From Halobacillus litoralis (GTDB lineage Bacteria; Bacillota; Bacilli; Bacillales; Halobacillaceae): a DNA stretch of 64,000 nt. The notes under the pieces were generated by a model. The model searched no databases, had not been told where the DNA came from, and worked only from the letters and a program-made list of their open reading frames with translations. The stretch spans positions 62,001 through 126,000 of the forward strand of contig NZ_JAIVAJ010000004.1 in NCBI RefSeq assembly GCF_020171725.1, in the 5' to 3' direction. Both the position numbers and the translations under genes were made by a program. Positions 46,058-54,174 of the stretch are shown in pieces. Positions within the stretch are counted from its first letter, which is position 1. The number at the start of each line of letters is the position of its first letter.

Positions 46058-48160
46058 TTACATCGTGCCGCGGTCGATTTGGGAGCGGAGCATCGCTAAG
46101 TTGTTCGAGACAAATCGGGATGTGTCTGCGAGTGTGTCGATGGCGTTCGCCTTCTGTGCAGACAGTTGGCGGACGATATCATCGAACAATTGAATCATTT
46201 CCTCGAGAAGGACGGTTGCACTCACATTGTAGAGTCGTACGTTCTCATATTGACTGCCTTCAAAAAGAGCAGTCTCGATATAAGGCTGGAACCGTTCTAA
46301 CAGCTCCGGCAGATGGGCCGCTAATTTGGTCACCCCTTCTTGAAGTCCCTCGACCATATCTTCCATTTCGTCTAAAGGCTGCAACGCATCATTGACATAG
46401 GCGCGTACTTTATCGTCGAAATCATTGAACAATCCGATCAGCTTCATCGGCAGAGAATTCGTTGCCTGGACGGTAATCATCCGGATGGTTTGCTTTGCTG
46501 TGGAGATGCTTTGTTCCATCATTCCGAGCACGCCATCCACGGTCGTCAATAAAGGTAAGATGCGCACATGGACGGACTGCTTCAACAGGTCGAACGCCGA
46601 GTCACGTGCCTGTTCACGAATCAAGAGCCCGATACCTAAGTAATCCGATTCCGTCATATCGAACGCTTCTGTCTTTTGCAGGGCTTCGACGTCACGAACA
46701 GCCGTCGCTCCGGTTTGGATGGATTGACCAACCGACCGGTCACGCGCTTCGAAATTCTCGCCGACTTGAAGGACCTGCGTGCCGTACTGGCTGATCTGGG
46801 TCATCATCTTCTCTTTATTTTGTTGAATCACCTCATAGTGGGCATCCAGTTCACCGACGACGGCATCGTAGAACGCATCGGTGCCTCCTTCGAATAACTG
46901 AGGGAAGATCTGTTGTTTAATATGAAGGAACTGTCCCACTGCCTCTTCCAACAAGGTGCCGAGATTGTAGACGAGCTCCTTCAAGTAAGCGAAGATGCTC
47001 TCCACGCTGATGTCGACATCGAATACGAATTCCGCAATTTCGAAGGGAGGGGAGTTGAGGATGGTGTTCAGCCCTCTGTAACGCTGCTCGGCCTCATCTA
47101 GTTTACTCGCAATCAGCTCCTGCTCGAAAAAAGCGGCATTGCCGTTCACCGTGAGCCCCCTTAGGGCAGGATGGAACGAAATGCCGTCCACCATCTCGGT
47201 GAACACCTGCTTCAATTTTTCAAGGCGGGTGTGAAAAAGAGACGCCTCGTGGTCGACGATGTCGATGGAGTGACCGAGGTAACTCGAAGCAAGGGAGAGT
47301 CTCTCGGTGACCAGCCCTTGGACAGCTTCTGATAACTCGGTCAGCTGAGTGGAATTGATATCGATGATGTCGGTCTGTCCCCCATAAAGCGGGACGCCGG
47401 TCCAGACGCTTGTGACGATGTGTTCGTCTGATCCGATGTAGATTTTACCGTAGCCGGGTTCGCCTTTTTCTCCGACCCTAATAAACTGCTGAGACATTTC
47501 CTTCGACAGATAGCCTGTATGGTTAGAACTCAGTAAATGATCTGAATGTGGCACGCCAGAAGATATTCGATAGACTTTACCTGGAATTCGGTAATCCAGA
47601 TTGATAGATTCTTCTACACCAGTCAGAACATCGTATTTAGAAAAGTAGTTGGTAATGTTCGTATGTTCTTGGGTTTGGTCCACTAAATCCTTTGGTAAGA
47701 TGGCTGGATTCAAGGTGACAGCATGTACACTTTTTTCTTCAACTGCAATAGCGTTTGTAAGTGCCCCTCCTAAGGAATTTCCAGCAACATACGATATTTT
47801 TCCAAACCTTTTTTCCATACGATCGAAATAGTTTTTAGCATCTGATAGCTGTTGGGGTACGTTGCTCCCAATTAACTGTGCATCTGTTGAAAGATCCTGA
47901 AATTGCTCTTTGTTTGTTCCTGCATAAATAATTGCGTATTCGGTAGGGATGTCAGATTCCACAGAATCCTCAGAATCCATTTCGACATTACTAATAGTAT
48001 AAGCATCTAATCCTGATTCACTAATGTTTACCTTATCTTTTATCATATATTTGTTGTTGTTTACAATAATTGTTTCGGTCCGGCCGTAACTCTTATAAGC
48101 ATTGTACCCGGCTAGTTCTACCAGATCTCGATCATTAAACCAGTTTGGCTTATTCTTCAA
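46058..48160 (-). CDS. TslA-type T7SS effector: N-terminal lipase, C-terminal LXG-like domain
   Basis: The 700-residue protein has an alpha/beta-hydrolase lipase domain in residues 1-260. The nucleophile elbow is GNSLGG (Ser129), with likely Asp177 (SKYDVL) and His214 (SSNHTGY). The rest (about 270-700) is long amphipathic helix resembling an LXG targeting domain. This is the reversed order described for S. aureus TslA, a T7SS-secreted phospholipase toxin; the GEKGEPGYGKIYI and SVWTGVPLYGG stretches also fit that family. There is no signal peptide, as expected for T7SS export. It sits downstream of three TilA-type lipoproteins and near essC. The first 640 bp are clearly more A/T-rich than the rest. 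Confidence 0.82.
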   Translation of the reverse strand: MKNKPNWFNDRDLVELAGYNAYKSYGRTETIIVNNNKYMIKDKVNISESGLDAYTISNVEMDSEDSVESDIPTEYAIIYAGTNKEQFQDLSTDAQLIGSNVPQQLSDAKNYFDRMEKRFGKISYVAGNSLGGALTNAIAVEEKSVHAVTLNPAILPKDLVDQTQEHTNITNYFSKYDVLTGVEESINLDYRIPGKVYRISSGVPHSDHLLSSNHTGYLSKEMSQQFIRVGEKGEPGYGKIYIGSDEHIVTSVWTGVPLYGGQTDIIDINSTQLTELSEAVQGLVTERLSLASSYLGHSIDIVDHEASLFHTRLEKLKQVFTEMVDGISFHPALRGLTVNGNAAFFEQELIASKLDEAEQRYRGLNTILNSPPFEIAEFVFDVDISVESIFAYLKELVYNLGTLLEEAVGQFLHIKQQIFPQLFEGGTDAFYDAVVGELDAHYEVIQQNKEKMMTQISQYGTQVLQVGENFEARDRSVGQSIQTGATAVRDVEALQKTEAFDMTESDYLGIGLLIREQARDSAFDLLKQSVHVRILPLLTTVDGVLGMMEQSISTAKQTIRMITVQATNSLPMKLIGLFNDFDDKVRAYVNDALQPLDEMEDMVEGLQEGVTKLAAHLPELLERFQPYIETALFEGSQYENVRLYNVSATVLLEEMIQLFDDIVRQLSAQKANAIDTLADTSRFVSNNLAMLRSQIDRGTM

Positions 48161-48184
48161 AATAATAAGTACCTCCTATTCGTT

Positions 48185-49126
48185 TTATTTTTTGATTATT
48201 GGATCAGGGAAAGATTTTTGTAGGGAATTGGGTTTGTTATTTTGACCACTGCTCTTTCTTATTTGATTATCATGCAAAAGAACACTGTACGTCCCTGCTG
48301 GAATGCCTTCCATACTTTTAATGTCGTTTACCATTTCATTGAATATTTCTTCATCTGGTTCAACATTGCTTTCGTCCATGTGTAATTGAATGGTAATGTT
48401 GACCATATCAGGATTGATTCCTTCTTCGCCTAAGAGTTCGGACCATTCTTCTTTTGAAAGGTTTGAGTCTGTGAGGTATTGATTCAGCAATTCCTCTAGC
48501 TTTCCTCCTGCAATGGGTACGTGGTAATAAGGAGTCATGTAATAACTACCACCTACATTTTCCAGGGCAGCGATGTTCTTACCGACGACTGGATGATTCT
48601 TTTGAAACTTCTTGAAATATTGATCTAGAGCCGTAAATTCTTCTTCTTTGATCCACGCGTAAAGTCCACTCATAATGGCTTGCTCTACTTGATATTCTTG
48701 AGACCACACCTCATCTGTCAAAACCTCTTGGTTACTTGAATCAATTGGAACAATCGCAAACGAATAGAAATGAGGTTTTCCTTTTGATTCCACAAACACA
48801 GACACTCCATCTTCAGCGCCTACCATGTTATGAACTTCTACATCCGTCTTGTACTCTTCTTTGAAATAGTCTACAACTGCTTTTTCAATCTCTTCTGAGT
48901 GATTTTCTGCAATATTATCCGCCTTTTCTCCATTCGGGAGATCGTATCCCTGACCTGTATAGTCTTGAACAGGGATATAGTCGCTGCTTTCATTCGTTTC
49001 TTCTGTTTGGGTATTTTCAGGGTTTGTATTTTGTGAGTCTTCTGACTGTGTCAATGCTGAACAACCTCCTAAGAGAAATAATGAGCCTACTAAGATGCCT
49101 GTCAGAATTCTGTATGTGATCTTCAT
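48185..49126 (-). CDS. DUF1672 (TilA-type) lipoprotein 1, probable immunity protein
   Basis: The 313-residue lipoprotein has signal and lipobox LLGGC (Cys22), a short acidic linker, then the DUF1672 domain starting YIPVQDYTGQGYDLPNG. In S. aureus a DUF1672 lipoprotein (TilA) protects against the T7SS lipase toxin TslA from the outer membrane face. Here this copy lies 24 bp upstream of the lipase gene on the same strand and shares its A/T-rich composition, so it is the best cognate immunity candidate. The ATG follows GAGGAGCTGACAC. It has its own promoter region (TATAAT complement at 49168-49173). Confidence 0.83.
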   Translation of the reverse strand: MKITYRILTGILVGSLFLLGGCSALTQSEDSQNTNPENTQTEETNESSDYIPVQDYTGQGYDLPNGEKADNIAENHSEEIEKAVVDYFKEEYKTDVEVHNMVGAEDGVSVFVESKGKPHFYSFAIVPIDSSNQEVLTDEVWSQEYQVEQAIMSGLYAWIKEEEFTALDQYFKKFQKNHPVVGKNIAALENVGGSYYMTPYYHVPIAGGKLEELLNQYLTDSNLSKEEWSELLGEEGINPDMVNITIQLHMDESNVEPDEEIFNEMVNDIKSMEGIPAGTYSVLLHDNQIRKSSGQNNKPNSLQKSFPDPIIKK

Positions 49127-49167
49127 GTGTCAGCTCCTCTGATAAGAATCAACGTTCAATCACCACT

Positions 49168-49203
49168 ATTATAAGAGACAAAACGCAGAAAATCTTCCAT
49201 TTA
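49168..49203 (-). promoter_or_regulatory. Promoter region of TilA-type gene 1
   Basis: Minus-strand TATAAT (49168-49173) is preceded by a TAAATGGAAGA block. The same block is at the same 32-bp distance before TilA-type gene 3. No TTGACA-like -35 is present, so an activator may be needed. Confidence 0.5.
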
Positions 49204-49331
49204 TTAGGTCTGAAATCAATTTCCTTCCTGCTACCTATGAGATTCTTGTCAAAGATACTTAAGACGTCCCATCGTGTTCGACAGGATTCTAAATAGTGGT
49301 AGCTTTGTTCATAGTCCAAAAGAAGGGGTGT

Positions 49332-50216
49332 TCAATTTTTTATAATGGGGTCAGGAAGGGATTTTTCTAATGTGTTCGGCTTATTATTCTGTCCGCTGCT
49401 TTGGTTGATTTCATTGTCATGCAGGTAAATTCCGTATGTTCCTGCCGGGATACCCGTCATATTTTCTATATCTTCAACGATCTTATTGAATATCACGTTA
49501 TCAGGAGGGATATTTGGTTTCTCCATATAAAGCTGTAGCGTGATGGTGACCATATTCGGGTCGATGGGCTCTGTTCCAAGCAGCCTTGTCCATTCTTCTT
49601 TCGTCCTTTCAGGGTTTGTAAGATAGGCTTTAAGCAAATGTTCAAGCTTTCCACCACCTACTGGAACGTTGTAATACCTCGTCATGTAATACCCTGCACC
49701 GACGTTCTCCAATGCTTCCTTCTGAAGTCCGGTTATTGGATATTCTGTTGTAAGGGAGGCGATATAGTCATTCAATTTGTCGAACTCATCTTCTTTAATC
49801 CACGCGTATAACCCGCTCATAATAGCCTCTTCCACTTGGTATTCCTGCGACCATACCTCATCAGTCAAAACCTCTTGATTCCGTGTATCAATCGGAACGA
49901 TCGCAAACGAATAGAAGTGAGGCTTTCCTTTTGACTCAACAAAAACAGACACCTCGCCTTCAGCCCCCACCATGTTGTGGACTTCCACATCTGTCTTATA
50001 TTCTTCTTTGAAAAAACGCACGACAGCTGTCTCAATTTCCTCCGCATGCTCCTCGGCAATCTGGTCTGTTTTGTCACCATTCGGGAGGTCGTAGCCTTGG
50101 CCTGTGTAATCCTGGACAGGGATATAGTCTCTGGTCTTTTCATTTTCTTCTGATGCCGTCCATGCTGAACAGCCTGCTAAGATTAGTGAGCTTACTAAGA
50201 TGAATATGCTTTTCAA
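49332..50216 (-). CDS. DUF1672 (TilA-type) lipoprotein 2, probable immunity protein
   Basis: The roughly 294-residue lipoprotein has lipobox LAGC followed by SAWTASEENEK and the DUF1672 domain. Its first half is almost the same as in copy 3 (KTDQIAEEHAEEIETAVVRF and the following EEYKTDVEVHNMVGAE are shared), while the second half differs. The start is probably TTG 50216, eight bases after AGGAGGTGA; a GTG at 50228 lies inside that binding site and is rejected. It starts a few bases after copy 3 ends, so copies 3 and 2 form one operon. Confidence 0.8.
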   Translation of the reverse strand: MKSIFILVSSLILAGCSAWTASEENEKTRDYIPVQDYTGQGYDLPNGDKTDQIAEEHAEEIETAVVRFFKEEYKTDVEVHNMVGAEGEVSVFVESKGKPHFYSFAIVPIDTRNQEVLTDEVWSQEYQVEEAIMSGLYAWIKEDEFDKLNDYIASLTTEYPITGLQKEALENVGAGYYMTRYYNVPVGGGKLEHLLKAYLTNPERTKEEWTRLLGTEPIDPNMVTITLQLYMEKPNIPPDNVIFNKIVEDIENMTGIPAGTYGIYLHDNEINQSSGQNNKPNTLEKSLPDPIIKN

Positions 50217-50231
50217 CTTGTGTGTCACCTC

Positions 50232-51137
50232 CTAAGGGGATTTGATGATGGGGGTAGGATCAGATTTCTCTAAAGCATTGTCCTTCGTATTAGAAAAACG
50301 GGTTGGATCAATGGTGTTGTCGAATAAGTAAACCGCGTAATTCCCGAGAGGAAGCCCGGCATTTCCTTCGATGTTTTTCACAATCCTGTTGAAAAGGCTA
50401 CTGTCCGGTTCGACGCCGTCTTCGTTCATATATAGTCTTACGGTAATGTCGATCGTATTTGGGTCTAGTTGTTCTTGATTCAACTTGTTTTTATAGAATT
50501 CAATCGATTCTTCGGGGTTATTCAAGTAGATTTCCAGTAGGCGCTCGAGTTCATCCCCGTGTGCCGCAATAGAGAAATAGCGCGTCATGAAATATCCACC
50601 TCCGACGTTCTCGTTCGCCTCTTCGTTCACCCCTGTGACGGGATAGCGTTGAACGATATCTTCTAAGTACGATTCGAAGCGGTTGAATTTCTCTTCGTGA
50701 ATCCAGGAGTACAAGCTGCTCATAATCGCAATCTCAACCTGTCCTTCCTGCGACCATACCTCATCAGTCAAAACCTCCTGATTCCGTGTATCAATGGGAA
50801 CGATCGCAAACGAATAGAAGTGAGGCTTTCCGTTGGATTCCACAAAAACAGACACCCCGTCTTCAGCTCCCACCATGTTGTGGACTTCCACATCTGTCTT
50901 GTATTCCTCTTTGAAAAAACGCACGACCGCTGTCTCAATTTCCTCCGCATGCTCCTCAGCAATCTGATCTGTTTTGTCACCATTCGGGAGGTCGTAGCCT
51001 TGGCCGGTGTAATCCTGAACAGGGATATAGTCTGGGAGCTCCTCGTTTTCTTCTGATGCCGTCCATGCCGAACACCCTACTAAGAGGCATAACGAGCCGG
51101 TCAAGATGATTGTCAACATGCTGTATGTGATCTTCAT
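50232..51137 (-). CDS. DUF1672 (TilA-type) lipoprotein 3, probable immunity protein
   Basis: The 301-residue lipoprotein has lipobox LLVGC and the DUF1672 domain starting YIPVQDYTGQGYDLPNGDK. The N-terminal half matches copy 2 closely. The C-terminal half is distinct (KFNRFESYLEDIVQRYPVTG, then a TRYFSIAAHGDELERLL region), suggesting another toxin variant as target. The ATG follows AGAGGAGACAGC. It is the first gene of a two-gene unit with copy 2 and is divergent from the lipoprotein gene that precedes esxA. Confidence 0.82.
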   Translation of the reverse strand: MKITYSMLTIILTGSLCLLVGCSAWTASEENEELPDYIPVQDYTGQGYDLPNGDKTDQIAEEHAEEIETAVVRFFKEEYKTDVEVHNMVGAEDGVSVFVESNGKPHFYSFAIVPIDTRNQEVLTDEVWSQEGQVEIAIMSSLYSWIHEEKFNRFESYLEDIVQRYPVTGVNEEANENVGGGYFMTRYFSIAAHGDELERLLEIYLNNPEESIEFYKNKLNQEQLDPNTIDITVRLYMNEDGVEPDSSLFNRIVKNIEGNAGLPLGNYAVYLFDNTIDPTRFSNTKDNALEKSDPTPIIKSP

Positions 51138-51177
51138 TTGCTGTCTCCTCTTATAAAATCATTTTCCATTCTTCAAT

Positions 51178-51213
51178 AGTATAAAAGACAAGGGATTCAA
51201 TTTCTTCCATTTA
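51178..51213 (-). promoter_or_regulatory. Promoter region of TilA-type genes 3 and 2
   Basis: Minus-strand TATACT (51178-51183) is preceded, 32 bp away, by the same AAATGGAAGA block seen before TilA-type gene 1. Confidence 0.5.
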
Positions 51214-51337
51214 CTAGATTTCCATGGAAATTCGTACGTCTTTCCTATATAGAAGGGTGAAACGTGACCTAAAAGTGGTTTGGAATTTTGTGGGAGGGGG
51301 ATTTAATTACCAAATATGTAAATCGGGAGGGGGTGGG

Positions 51338-51850
51338 ATGGTGAAGAGAGTGGTGGGGGTTGTCTTCGTTCTGGTGATGCTGAGCGGTTGCTCTCTTCTG
51401 ACATCGGATCTTTTTACATCTGATTTCCAAAGTGAATTTCTGAGCTATGTGAATGATGATCTTCAGGAAGTAGGGGACATGGAGGCGGGGGCGATCGATT
51501 CGATGAACGCGGTCACAGGCGCGAATTACACCGACGATGCCACGCTGAAAACGGCGCTCGAGACGGATGTGATTCCGCCCTACACTGAAGTCGTCGACAA
51601 GCTGAAGGCGATTGAGCTGCAGGAGGAAGAGCTTCAGGATCTGCATGAACAATATGTCCAAGGCGCCGAGTCTCAGCTCGAAGGGTTCGAGAAGGCCCTC
51701 GAGGCGATTGATACGCAGGACCAGACGCTGGTGAATGAAGCGAATCAGCTCATGATGGAAGGGCAGAAGCAAATCGAAGGCTATACGAAAGGCATGCAGG
51801 AGCTCTCGGAGGAACATAACCTGGAATATACAACTGAGGGTATGGAATGA
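51338..51850 (+). CDS. Helical lipoprotein next to the T7SS locus
   Basis: The 170-residue lipoprotein (lipobox LSGC, then SLLTSDLF) has a mature part that is almost all acidic amphipathic helix (LKAIELQEEELQDLHEQY, QEVGDMEAGAIDSMN). The pattern recalls small YkyA-like or four-helix exported proteins, but I do not recognise a family. ATG 51338 follows GGGAGGGGGTGGG; an upstream ATG (51224) would give a non-signal extension. It lies 164 bp before esxA, divergent from the immunity operon, so a link with secretion is possible but unproven. Confidence 0.65.
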   Translation: MVKRVVGVVFVLVMLSGCSLLTSDLFTSDFQSEFLSYVNDDLQEVGDMEAGAIDSMNAVTGANYTDDATLKTALETDVIPPYTEVVDKLKAIELQEEELQDLHEQYVQGAESQLEGFEKALEAIDTQDQTLVNEANQLMMEGQKQIEGYTKGMQELSEEHNLEYTTEGME

Positions 51851-51956
51851 GTCTTGTTCCCCTATTCGAGACCCGTGCTATCGTACTAGTTTACGAAGTT
51901 CAGGTTTCATTTCCTTTACAGAATTTAGATAGATTTTACCGAATTTTGTATTATCG

Positions 51957-51985
51957 TTGACTGAAAAATTTACCAAGGGTACCAT
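51957..51985 (+). promoter_or_regulatory. Promoter of the T7SS operon (esxA)
   Basis: TTGACT (51957-51962) and TACCAT (51980-51985) are exactly 17 bp apart, 30 bp before the esxA ATG. Confidence 0.6.
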
Positions 51986-52014
51986 GGAAGCAAATTGGAA
52001 AAGGAGTGGTGTAA

Positions 52015-52308
52015 ATGGCAGGGAATATCCGTCTGACCCCTGATGAGTTAAGAGAGTTTGCGAGACAGTACAACAACGAGAGTGCGAATGTCCAAGATTT
52101 GATCGGCCGTCTCGACGGCATGAGTGGACAGCTTCAAGAGATTTGGGAAGGGGCTTCAAGTGAAGCTTTCGCAGCGCAGTACCAAGAGCTTCGCCCATCT
52201 TTCGAAAAAATGAGCACGCTTCTTGCCGAAGTATCCCAACAGCTCAACAATTCCGCGAACACGCTGGAAGAGACCGACCAGAATATCGCAGGTCAAATCC
52301 GCGGATAA
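52015..52308 (+). CDS. esxA: WXG100 protein EsxA/YukE
   Basis: The 97-residue helical-hairpin protein has the WEG turn at residues 44-46. It is the core secreted substrate of T7SSb and is usually exported as a dimer. The length is standard. The ATG follows AAAAGGAGTGGTGT. It leads the operon esxA, small membrane protein, esaB, essB, essC. Promoter and binding site are strong, as expected for an abundant secreted protein. Confidence 0.93.
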   Translation: MAGNIRLTPDELREFARQYNNESANVQDLIGRLDGMSGQLQEIWEGASSEAFAAQYQELRPSFEKMSTLLAEVSQQLNNSANTLEETDQNIAGQIRG

Positions 52309-52406
52309 GGACAGGTGGGAAAAGTATCGTGCAGATGCTTTTCCCCTTGTATTTCCTTTGGGTCTCTTCAACAAGAGAATCGAAGTAAATGCAAGGGGGA
52401 GAACGC

Positions 52407-52715
52407 GTGAAGAACATCTTAGATCCAGTCAGACAGTCCGTGAAAGAAATCCGGACGCTTTGGAACGCAAGACGTACAGAGGGAGCGAAGCCGAAATTAT
52501 TCGGCCTCATCTATTTCAATCTTCTGTTCGTCTTCATGTACAGCGTGTTATTGGCGTTCGGAGTCTTTTACATCGGTATTGGTATTTTCGTACACCCGAA
52601 CGGATTCCTCGGGTTGGTCGCCCCCATTCCAGGATTGCTGGTCGCTTATTTCATCAGGATGAAGGTGTACCCAAAGGCGAGAGAAAAAGCCGTCAAACAA
52701 CCAGGATGGGAGTAA
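52407..52715 (+). CDS. Small membrane protein in the esaA/essA position of the T7SS operon
   Basis: The 102-residue protein has a basic N-terminal region (KEIRTLWNARR) and two membrane helices (about residues 37-60 and 64-82). The start is GTG 52407, six bases after GGGGGAG; an ATG at 52389 has no binding site. It lies between esxA and esaB, where S. aureus has esaA and essA. It resembles neither EsaA (about 1000 residues) nor EssA in a way I can see, so it may be a replacement or an unrelated component. It ends 7 bp before esaB. Confidence 0.6.
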   Translation: MKNILDPVRQSVKEIRTLWNARRTEGAKPKLFGLIYFNLLFVFMYSVLLAFGVFYIGIGIFVHPNGFLGLVAPIPGLLVAYFIRMKVYPKAREKAVKQPGWE

Positions 52716-52722
52716 ACGAATC

Positions 52723-52962
52723 ATGTACATCCAAATCACCATCGATTTACACCACTACAACCAAGACGAAATCGACCTTCGTCTGTCCGATCATACGACA
52801 ATCAGCCGTCTCATCGACCTCGCCTTTCAAGTCCAGGAAATCAAGCAGCTGCCGCGTGACGGGGGATGGGTGAAGGTCCGGAACAAGCGGATCGTCTGTA
52901 ACGGATCCGATACGCTCGAAGCAGGCGGCATCACGTCAGGCGACCGGATCGAAATACTTTAA
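52723..52962 (+). CDS. esaB: Ubiquitin-like T7SS protein EsaB/YukD
   Basis: The 79-residue protein has a ubiquitin-like beta-grasp pattern (IDLRLSDHTTISRLIDLAF, then a C-terminal SGDRIEIL). YukD/EsaB is a small cytoplasmic regulator or component of T7SSb, also present as a domain in EccD. The sequence length and its place before essB fit the family. The ATG lies 7 bp after the preceding gene with only a weak GGGAGTAAACGA site, so translation is probably coupled. Confidence 0.88.
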   Translation: MYIQITIDLHHYNQDEIDLRLSDHTTISRLIDLAFQVQEIKQLPRDGGWVKVRNKRIVCNGSDTLEAGGITSGDRIEIL

Positions 52963-52983
52963 CTAAAGGAGTCGAGACCGATG

Positions 52984-54162
52984 ATGGACACACAACCGAC
53001 GTACTTCAGACAAATCACAGGAGCAGACATCAGCCGCGATGACGAGACGTATCGTGTCGTCTATCAGAAGGCTCGGCTGAGGATGCAGGATGAGCGCGAG
53101 ATTCACGTTTTATATGATATCGATCCCACGATGAAAAAGAGCATCGACTCGACCGAAGACGAAGTCGAGTTGACCGTGGAAGCGCCCGATCACTATCTGC
53201 CTTACGCATCCGTGAAGCACAAATCGGAATACAGCCGCTGGATGTTCGCCGATCAGCTGATCAAGATGGTCGAGCATCATCGTTTTACACGACTGAACCT
53301 TCTCATCTGCCCGGAGAACATCCTTGTCGACCCCGGCATGACGCCGCACTTCATTCACTACGGAGTGAAGGAGAGTCTGCCGCCTTATGAACCTGACTCA
53401 GACCGGGTTTTTGAAGAGTTGAAAGCGGCGGTCGCAGAGATGATCGACCTTTCGGAGAGCTTCGTCTACTACTTGAAGTTCCGCGAGACGATGTCAGTGG
53501 CAGACGAGGTGAAGGCGATTCTGCTTTCGGAGGATTTGGACACGCTGAAGGCGATTGTCAGGAGAAATATTGCCGATCTTGAGAGACGGGAATCCGAGCT
53601 CGTCAAAGAGCCGGAGTCGAAGTGGAGGAAGCGCCGCAACCGACTTCGTGCGAGCATCGCCGTCACGGTTCCGCTGATTGCGGTCATCGTGTACGCCTTC
53701 TTTTTCGTACAGCCGAAGCAGGCGGCACTGCTCGACAGCCACGAAGCGTTCCTTCAACAGGACTACGAGCAGGTGATCGCCTCGCTGTCTGACTACAAGG
53801 CCGAAAACTTATCGGCAGCCTCGACGTATCAGCTCGCCCGCGCCTACATCCAGGACGAAATGTGGCTGCCGGAGCGGAGCATCACGCTTGAGACAGACGA
53901 ACAGTATCTGCACTACTGGATCCACATGGGACGTGAAGAATACCAGGAGGCCGTGACGCTTGCGAAGTCGTTCGAGGATCTCGACCTCATCCTCTTCTCC
54001 CTGATCGAGCACTTGGATCAGATCAAAGGAGCGAACTTGCCTGCTGAAGAAAAGGAGCAGGAGCTTGAGCGCATCCAGGCGGAAATCGAAGAATATGAGC
54101 GTGAGAAGGAAGATCAGCTGGAAGAACAGCGCAAGCAGCAGGAAGAACAACAAGGAGCTTAA
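52984..54162 (+). CDS. essB: T7SS component EssB/YukC
   Basis: The roughly 392-residue protein has a cytoplasmic pseudokinase-like N-terminal domain (residues 1-215), one membrane helix at about 222-242 (AVTVPLIAVIVYAFFF region), and an extracytoplasmic helical domain. It ends in an acidic Glu/Gln-rich tail. It binds EssC and other parts to form the membrane complex. Two ATGs (52981 and 52984) follow AAAGGAGTCGAG, and either works. It starts about 20 bp after esaB and is followed closely by essC. Confidence 0.9.
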   Translation: MDTQPTYFRQITGADISRDDETYRVVYQKARLRMQDEREIHVLYDIDPTMKKSIDSTEDEVELTVEAPDHYLPYASVKHKSEYSRWMFADQLIKMVEHHRFTRLNLLICPENILVDPGMTPHFIHYGVKESLPPYEPDSDRVFEELKAAVAEMIDLSESFVYYLKFRETMSVADEVKAILLSEDLDTLKAIVRRNIADLERRESELVKEPESKWRKRRNRLRASIAVTVPLIAVIVYAFFFVQPKQAALLDSHEAFLQQDYEQVIASLSDYKAENLSAASTYQLARAYIQDEMWLPERSITLETDEQYLHYWIHMGREEYQEAVTLAKSFEDLDLILFSLIEHLDQIKGANLPAEEKEQELERIQAEIEEYEREKEDQLEEQRKQQEEQQGA

Positions 54163-54174
54163 GGGGAGATGACC

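Noticed and set aside
46058..48160. Classical N-terminal LXG toxin
   Set aside because: The lipase motifs are at the N-terminus and the helical region is C-terminal, opposite to standard LXG proteins.
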